Source of the DNA: Trichobilharzia szidati
Lineage: Eukaryota > Platyhelminthes > Trematoda > Strigeidida > Schistosomatidae
Length of the DNA stretch: 64,000 bases
Direction of reading: 5' to 3'
Assembly (NCBI GenBank): GCA_944472155.2
Contig: OX235273.1
Coordinates: 100,090,582-100,154,581, forward strand
Made by a program: the position numbers and the translations under genes. The stretch's first letter is position 1; every line of letters begins with the position of its first letter. Positions 59,255-64,000 of the stretch are shown piece after piece. Under the pieces are notes generated by a model. It was not told the DNA's origin and made no database searches. It was given only the letters and a program-made list of their open reading frames with translations.

Positions 59255-59410
59255 AGGTCTCAGTGGCTGAATGATCTACGAGCTTGCCTTGTAACTGGGA
59301 GGTCCTGGGTTCAAACTCCTGTAGAGTCCCAAACTACGGTGAAACAGCTCTCCAGTACTCCCTGGTTATCTAACTGTTATCAGCTCGTGATGAAACCCGT
59401 AAACAACGAG
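59255..59410 (+). repeat. SINE S2, core lost
   Basis: Head TCAGTGGCTGAATGATCTAC, B box GGGTTCAAACTCC, then GAGTCCCAAACTACGGTGAA, ACAGCTCTCCAGTACTCCCT. The stem II region and GAAAC remain, but the CTGATGA strand is missing. Confidence 0.7.
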
Positions 59411-59737
59411 GTAACTAACCCAGTACTTTCAGTTAAACTAGTCAAGCAAATAAACGCCAGTTTAGCTTGAAATTCAAAACAATCAATTACTCAACAACCA
59501 TTTGTATATGCACGCAGTTGGCCTCAATGAACCACACGTATTGTGCGAAGGCTAATGACATTTATCACATGACTGTCCAAACCTCCGCAAGTGGAGCAGT
59601 TTTCGAACCCGAGCTCCTAAATCAATGGACTGAGAAACTAATCTCTCTCTCCCAATTCAAGAAAGTTCATGAAATCCTCTCCGCCTTCTTTGTTGGGTAT
59701 GTAAAATAAACGACGCAAGTCGGTTAATAGACACTTG

Positions 59738-59855
59738 ACTTTTTCGTCCTAGCCTGGGACTCTTCATCAGTACGCACCCACCAGGGTTCAAAACCATAAC
59801 TTTCCGGTCACAAGGTGAGCTCATAGACCATTGAGCCACTGAGACCCAATCTAAT
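59738..59855 (-). repeat. SINE S2 with well-paired stem II
   Basis: The minus strand has head GGTCTCAGTGGCTCAATGG, B-box-like TTTTGAACCCTGG, then TGATGAAGA, stem II GTCC / GGAC (59757-59760 and 59746-59749), GAAA (59742-59745). Aligned with other S2 copies, the first core base C3 is changed, and stem III has lost its palindrome. Confidence 0.7.
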
Positions 59856-59885
59856 TGGTCACGAAATATAACTTCTGCCAATTCG

Positions 59886-59887
<2 letters not shown>

Positions 59888-59930
<43 letters not shown>
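59888..59930. repeat. (TA)n microsatellite between opposed SINEs
   Basis: About 21 uninterrupted TA units. A minus-strand S2 SINE lies on its left and a plus-strand S2 on its right, so the pair diverges from the tract. Short ORFs of Tyr-Ile repeats here are artefacts. Confidence 0.95.
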
Positions 59931-59931
<1 letters not shown>

Positions 59932-60065
59932 CAACTGGAAGGTATTGGGCTCGAACCCCAATGGTGGGTGCGTACTGATGAAAGGTCCCAAACTAGAACG
60001 AAACAGGTGTCCACTACTCCTAGGTTTTTCAATGGTTCTCTGACTGACATCAAACTTGTAACCAA
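59931..60065 (+). repeat. SINE S2 (plus strand) with hammerhead-like segment
   Basis: B box GGGCTCGAACCCC at 59947-59959, TGATGAAAGGTCCC, GAACGAAACAGGTGTCC, then CCTAGGTTTTTCAATGG. Stem II has one mismatch; GAAAC is kept. Confidence 0.7.
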
Positions 60066-60283
60066 TCAAATCTTTGCAGACCAATACGTGATAATATGAC
60101 TTTTCACATTCCGATAAGATTTTTCTTATCTACGATCATATGACTTCCACGTCTAGTGGTTTATTTCCTAACTGAACGTGAAAATAACGATTATTATTAT
60201 TTTTTGACAAAACAATGACTAGCATATCAGTATTGGATTTGATAGTGTGGAATATTCCCATATTATGAATTAAAAGTCAATCT

Positions 60284-60323
60284 GAACGAAGAATATTCTT
60301 TTCAATAATTTCTCTTCAGGTTC
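60284..60323 (-). ncRNA. Hammerhead ribozyme motif, best-paired Penelope-type copy
   Basis: The minus strand reads stem I GAAC (60320-60323), core CTGAAGA (60313-60319, variable U7 is A), nine bases, GAAA (60300-60303), palindromic stem III AGAAT / ATTCT (60290-60299), UC (60288-60289), stem I partner GTTC (60284-60287). Stem I pairs perfectly. Stem II is weak (G-U and A-U). Compared with 58629-58669, stem III differs at paired positions while staying a palindrome. Confidence 0.6.
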
Positions 60324-60524
60324 TTACAATTATAAAATATAATACCTGGTGTCGTTGCAATAAAGGCCAGTTATGCGGCGGATACATTTTTAACGTAGAA
60401 TAACAGATTAGTAGTTATGGGGTGTCAAAATAAATAGTCGTATTTGTGTGACAAACGTCGTGCTAGGCTGAAATCGATTACAAAATATTGTAACGACAAT
60501 AAATATTATATTTTATAATTGTAA

Positions 60525-60567
60525 GAACCTGAAGAGAAATTATTGAAAAGAATATTCTTCTTCGTTC
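60525..60567 (+). ncRNA. Hammerhead ribozyme motif, right arm copy
   Basis: GAAC (60525-60528), CTGAAGA (60529-60535), GAAA (60545-60548), AGAATATTCT (60549-60558), then a TTC duplication before GTTC (60564-60567). The insertion at the cleavage site probably disturbs it. Confidence 0.5.
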
Positions 60568-60859
60568 AGATTGACTTTTATATCAGTATTGATTGATAGG
60601 CTTCAATTTATAACACTATAAAATTCATAAATATGTTGATTAAAGTCCAGTGATCAAAGACCAAGTGTGAGGGTGTTTTTTTCGTTTAAATATATTTTAA
60701 ATTCATGAATTGAAGAATATGTGACTTGTTTCAATTAAATAGTCCAGACTTAACATGTGATTCATTTTTAGGCATACTTTTACAGTTTAAACAACCGATT
60801 AACTAAAACAGTTCTATAGTTTGGTTTGTAAGGGTTAATTATGTTTTTACGAGTTTATC

Positions 60860-60916
60860 ACGGATTGATATCAGTTAGAGAACTATTGAAAACCAGGGAG
60901 TACAGTTCTTTCTTCT
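60860..60916 (-). repeat. SINE S2 tail fragment
   Basis: The minus strand has GTACTCCCTGGTTTTCAATA, GTTCTCTAACTGATATCAAT, CCGTGATAA, the end region of S2 copies. Confidence 0.6.
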
Positions 60917-60930
60917 CACCTTTTTTACAG

Positions 60931-61247
60931 ACAAAAATGTACATCATTTTCTAGAGGTGAAGTTATTTTTTCTATTAGGCAGAATAAAGTAAAAATAAAT
61001 TTTTGCTTATCAGACATTTATTTCTGAATCCAACAAAAACTTAAGGGTTAAAAAGGAATGCAACACTGAATGTACTTATTCAGATTTCATCCAGGTTGTT
61101 ATAAGAGCTGAAGATTTTGAAGTGAAGTATAAAGGTCAGTTGGTTAATTTTGAAGCCTACAGTCTATTCCATCCAAGTAAAGAAGGATGCGTCTATATCA
61201 AATTAACTTATAAGGAGGAAATAAATAGTGGGATTTTAAGACAGTGA
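60931..61247 (+). CDS. Candidate last two exons of an unrecognised gene
   Basis: A 26-nt micro-exon (60931-60956: acceptor TTTTTTACAG, donor GTGAAG) and a 234-nt exon (61014-61247: acceptor GCTTATCAG) join in frame: KNVHHFLE, then TFISESNKNLRVKKECNTEC, TYSDFIQVVIRAEDFEVKYK, GQLVNFEAYSLFHPSKEGCV, YIKLTYKEEINSGILRQ and TGA. Codon use and the three Cys look like a real, perhaps extracellular, domain. I thought of the fluke egg-protein/plexin-like families but cannot support it. Upstream exons were not found. Confidence 0.4.
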
Positions 61248-61784
61248 CTAAATTCGATCATTTCGTAAAACTTACCTTATAATTATCGAGAAAAAAAAGA
61301 CAAAAACGCCTTACCACAAGTCTCAACGTTGCACAAATGATTATGTCACATCCCAATCAGTATATTAACTTACATGTGAGTGGTCACAAATACATATGGG
61401 GTAATAATAGCACTTTGGACGTGAGAGTCGGAGAACAAATACTCAAGTGGTTTGAAAAACAGTTTTAACTGTGCAACCTCGATAAGCGCAGGTGGCAGAC
61501 TACCTACCAACTCTGTCTATGGGAAAATGTTTAATTCATATGAATCAGATGACTGATAAAAAGAAAGACCCTCCAAAATTATTTATACAAGTCGTCACGG
61601 GAGGAGCATACTGAAATACACTCAGGCGATATAGATACGTCAAGTTAATTAGCCCACTCTCTCCCTACACGCCACCTTCGTGTATGCAAAAACAATTTCT
61701 TATTACCCTTTACCTACTACAATGGTAGTCCTTATGTGATGATATTACCAAAAGTAGCGTTGACTATTATCCTTCATTGTTGAT
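61248..61784. other. Stretch without recognised content
   Basis: No ORF or repeat family was recognised between the candidate exon and the S3/fold-back complex. Confidence 0.4.
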
Positions 61785-61975
61785 ATTAGATGGTTGGAGG
61801 CAATCGACCTAGATTTCGTGATAGTTGGTACTCATCAGCAAGGTGTATCTGCAACGTCGAAGGAACTGATGTCTCTTTTGAGATTTGAACCCGTGTCATC
61901 CAGTGCTGCAGTTAGAGACGTTACCAATGAACTATTCAGGCTCGCGATTGACCTGCTGTAGGATTGTATTGGGTA
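61785..61975 (-). repeat. SINE S3 with intact hammerhead core bases
   Basis: The minus strand has a tRNA-like head (TAGTTCATTGGTAACGTCTC, B box GGGTTCAAATCTC), then CTGATGA (61832-61838), stem II reduced to about 2 bp, GAAA (61814-61817), stem III TCTAGG and GUC (61806-61808). The 3' strand of stem I is deleted, so the ribozyme cannot form stem I as in the sister copy. Confidence 0.7.
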
Positions 61976-61977
61976 CT

Positions 61978-62402
61978 TTTGATTGGGCACTAGTCAGTAA
62001 CCAGTGTAATGCGTGTGTCTAGTCCTATCTTTGGTGCAGACTGAATTCTATTAGTCAAGTTTGCAATGTGGCTACCATGCTAAGTGGCTCACCATCATGG
62101 TACACTGTGAACTGTTGGTATTAGATGGTTGGAAGCTATCGGCAGGAAGCCCTGGACCTAGGTTTCGTGCTAGTTGGCACTGATCAGCAAGGCGTATCCG
62201 CAACCTCGACCCAGCACGAAACCTAGGTCCAGAGCTTCCTGCCGATTGCTTCCAACCATCTAATACCAACAGTTCACAGTGTACCATGATGGTGAGCCAC
62301 CTAGCATGGTGGCCACATTGCAAACTTGACTAATAGAATTCAGTCTGCACCAAAAAAAGGATTAGATGCATTGTACTAGTTACTGACACTAGTGTCCAAT
62401 CA
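61978..62402. repeat. Large fold-back made of S3 sequence
   Basis: The left arm (about 61978-62180) and right arm (about 62212-62402) are reverse complements over nearly 190 bp: GATTGGGCACTAGTCAG at the left end against CTGACACTAGTGTCCAATC at the right, GTGCAGACTGAATTC against GAATTCAGTCTGCAC, CATCATGGTACACTGTGAAC against GTTCACAGTGTACCATGATG. The spacer is about 30 bp. The ends are the same as the fold-back at 42.44-42.66 kb. No coding capacity. Confidence 0.9.
62149..62193 (-). ncRNA. Hammerhead ribozyme motif in S3, all stems intact, core G8 mutated
   Basis: The minus strand reads stem I GCCTTG (62188-62193), core CTGATCA (62181-62187), stem II GTGC / GCAC (62177-62180 and 62167-62170) with loop CAACTA, GAAA (62163-62166), palindromic stem III CCTAGG (62157-62162), TC completing a GUC triplet (62155-62156), stem I partner CAGGGC (62149-62154). 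Only G8 of CUGAUGA is changed (to C). G8 is catalytic, so this copy is predicted inactive, but it shows the ancestral fold clearly. Confidence 0.75.
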
Positions 62403-62524
62403 TAAATATTATCCTTCAAATTCTTAAATCGCTTATAATTTTTTAAAATTCTAATTAACTTTGCATTTTTCATATAGATTGATTTCATAAGAGGTAAACG
62501 TGTGATCAGATTGTCCAAAATATA

Positions 62525-63811
62525 ATGCGGAAATATACCACATATTTTTTAGATATACTTTGTCTTCTAATAACACTATTCAAATGTTATAACTGTATTC
62601 AACTTCCCCAGGGGTTAACGATAAATCTCAAATATCACAATGTCCTATTTCAGAGAATTCCCTTACTGATTAACATCCCAAGACGAAATTACAATTCACC
62701 AGATTGTATGGTTACACTGCTAATGGAAGTATCCCTAACTGAAGTTAACGACTTAGGAATCGACTTGTTACCAGGGAATAGTCTTATGGACTTAGAATAT
62801 GCAGATGAAATAGTCCTGTTAGGGGAGGATGATGACAAAATGCAGAGTCTTCTGAACACCTTGAGCAGCAATCTTCGTATGTTTGGCATGCGATTCGCCC
62901 CTGTGAAATGTAAGATGCTGCTACAGGACTGGACTACGTCAACTCCTAGCTTAGTGATAGGGAGTGAAATGATAGAACATGTTGACCACTTCACCTATTT
63001 GGGAAGTTGTATCAGCACCAACGGATTGATTGGTGACGAAAACTCAGCACGGATCCAGAAAGCTCGGGCTGCTTTCGCTAACTTACACCGTCTCTGGCGT
63101 AGGCGTGACATCCGGCTGTCAACCAAGGGACGTGTGTACTGCTCAGCAGTTCGCTCCGTCCTTCTCTATGGCGGTGAGACGTGGCCATTAAGAGCGGAAG
63201 ACATGAAGAGATTGTCTGTTTTTGACCACAGATGTTTACGATCTCTTTCTCGCGTTAGGTGGTATAATAAGGTAAGTAATGTTGACGTTAGGCGTAGAGT
63301 GTTGGCCAAAGAGGGAAAATCGATCGAAGAGGTTATAAAGTTGCATAGATTGACAAGGCTAGGTCACGTGCTGCGCATGCCTAGCCATCGCCTCCCCCGA
63401 TGGGCATTACTACCTGATATAGGTGCAGGTTGGAAAAGAGTAAGTGATGGCCAAACAAAAACATGGCATCAATCCATGAAATCCCTGACGGTTAAACTGA
63501 GTCAGGTAGGGAGATGCAGACTTCCGGGTTGGGGCCCTCGGGACTCTAAGAATCAATGGCTGGAGACACTAGGTGACATGGCTCAAAATCGTTGTCAATG
63601 GCTTACGCAGATGTATTCAGTCTCTGTAATCTTTCATATTCCTTTCTACCATTACTCATTCTGTTTCACTCTTATACTTGTCAAAACTCTATTGATTCTC
63701 TTCACTCATTTTCTTGTCTACCTTTGTGTGCTGTTTGGAACGTGGCAACTCAAACTGCTGCACTTCGGTGCCAAGTACTATGTTGAATCCAACCAGCCAG
63801 CCAGCCTTTAG
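62525..63811 (+). pseudogene. 428-codon ORF: unrelated N-terminus joined to a LINE RT C-terminus
   Basis: From about residue 60 on this is the C-terminal part of a non-LTR retrotransposon protein: SLMDLEYADEIVLLGEDDDK (catalytic Y-A-D-D now YADE), HFTYLGSCISTNG, KGRVYCSAVRSVLLYGGETW, HRCLRSLSRVRW, RLTRLGHVLRMPSHRLPR, GPRDSKNQWLETLGDMAQNR. The first 55 or so residues (MRKYTTYFLDILCLLITLFK and onward) have no such similarity and resemble a signal peptide; they come from flanking DNA. The EN domain and RT motifs before YADD are missing. It is a 5'-truncated copy that happens to stay open. Fragments of the same family are at 8884-9535 and 37149-37212. Confidence 0.85.
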
Positions 63812-63821
63812 GTCAACAGAT

Positions 63822-64000
63822 AGACCCTAGAATATTTAGATCTCGCTGATGATGTATCTCTCATGCTGAGAAAACTTAAAGATTTGCAAGCAAAAACTAA
63901 TAAGTTGGCAGAATAATCAACGAAGACAGGCCTTCAGGTGAACATAAAGAAGACAGAGATGATGAAGATACCCGAACAACAACAATGGACACTGATCACC
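63822..64000 (+). pseudogene. RTE fragment running off the window
   Basis: LEYLDLADDVSLMLRKLKDL, then QAKTNKLAE and a stop, TGLQVNIKKTEMMKIPEQQQ: the catalytic FADD block (here LADD) and following region of the RTE family at 55.5 kb. It is 5'-truncated and directly abuts the LINE ORF. The right end is unknown. Confidence 0.8.

Larger units (their letters stand above)
60270..60592. repeat. Inverted repeat with hammerhead motifs in both arms
   Basis: The left arm (about 60270-60355) and right arm (about 60503-60592) are reverse complements over about 85 bp (TAAAAGTCAATCTGAACGAA, AATTTCTCTTCAGGTTCTTA and their complements), with a spacer of about 150 bp. Each arm contains the Penelope-type tail motif, pointing outwards. 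The right arm has an extra TTC near 60561-60563. Confidence 0.85.

Noticed and set aside
59855..60084. ORFs of Tyr-Ile repeats across the (TA)n tract
   Set aside because: Pure microsatellite translation in several frames; no coding evidence.
1..64000. CRISPR arrays, bacterial operons, rRNA or spliced-leader RNA genes
   Set aside because: None seen. Repeats are dispersed eukaryotic elements, genes have introns, and no spliced-leader sequence was recognised.

Overview
The window looks like nuclear DNA of a blood fluke (Schistosoma or a close relative). It is AT-rich and intron-containing, with very small introns at the 5' end of the main gene, and it is packed with the element classes known from schistosomes: RTE-clade and other non-LTR retrotransposons, Penelope-like elements, Gypsy and BEL/Pao relics, a Merlin-type DNA transposon relic, and tRNA-derived SINEs carrying hammerhead ribozyme motifs. 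The genus is inferred from this combination, not from a marker gene.

Region 1 (1-20634, minus strand) is one gene, the nucleoporin NUP98-NUP96 precursor. I reconstructed 14 consecutive coding exons that splice in frame to 1218 codons and then leave the window on the left. They give FG repeats, a GLEBS (RAE1/Gle2-binding) motif, more FG repeats, the autoproteolytic domain with its His-Phe-Ser site, and the start of the NUP96 half. The introns grow from 38-40 bp at the 5' end to 1-3 kb further on. The large ones hold a young internally deleted LTR element, Penelope-like fragments, SINEs and LINE tails.

Region 2 (20635-38650) is mostly repeats and unexplained DNA. It contains a 5'-truncated minus-strand RTE element (25908-28295), a decayed Gypsy-type gag-pol relic (29118-32423), a fold-back repeat (33677-33883) and two unrecognised candidate exons.

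Region 3 (38653-47520, plus strand) contains a complete two-exon prefoldin subunit 6 gene, the last two exons of an unrecognised gene (44745-44887), and an orphan terminal exon of an A1 aspartic protease (47140-47301). Between them lie a Merlin relic, a solo LTR and many SINE and Penelope-like fragments.

Region 4 (47.5-64 kb) is dominated by mobile elements: BEL/Pao gag, Penelope-like pieces, a nearly full-length RTE copy (53240-56345), a cluster of SINEs around a (TA)n tract, inverted-repeat and fold-back structures, a 428-codon LINE-derived ORF and, at the edge, another RTE fragment. Two short candidate exons near 61 kb may be the end of an unrecognised gene.

The most interesting signal is that three separate repeat families in this window (Penelope-like tails and two tRNA-headed SINE families) carry hammerhead-ribozyme-like motifs with the same layout: a short palindromic stem III followed by a UH cleavage dinucleotide. 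In addition, the most abundant SINE shares its 3' end with the resident RTE LINE, which suggests the LINE mobilises it. All calls come from reading the sequence by eye. No alignment, folding or database search was run.
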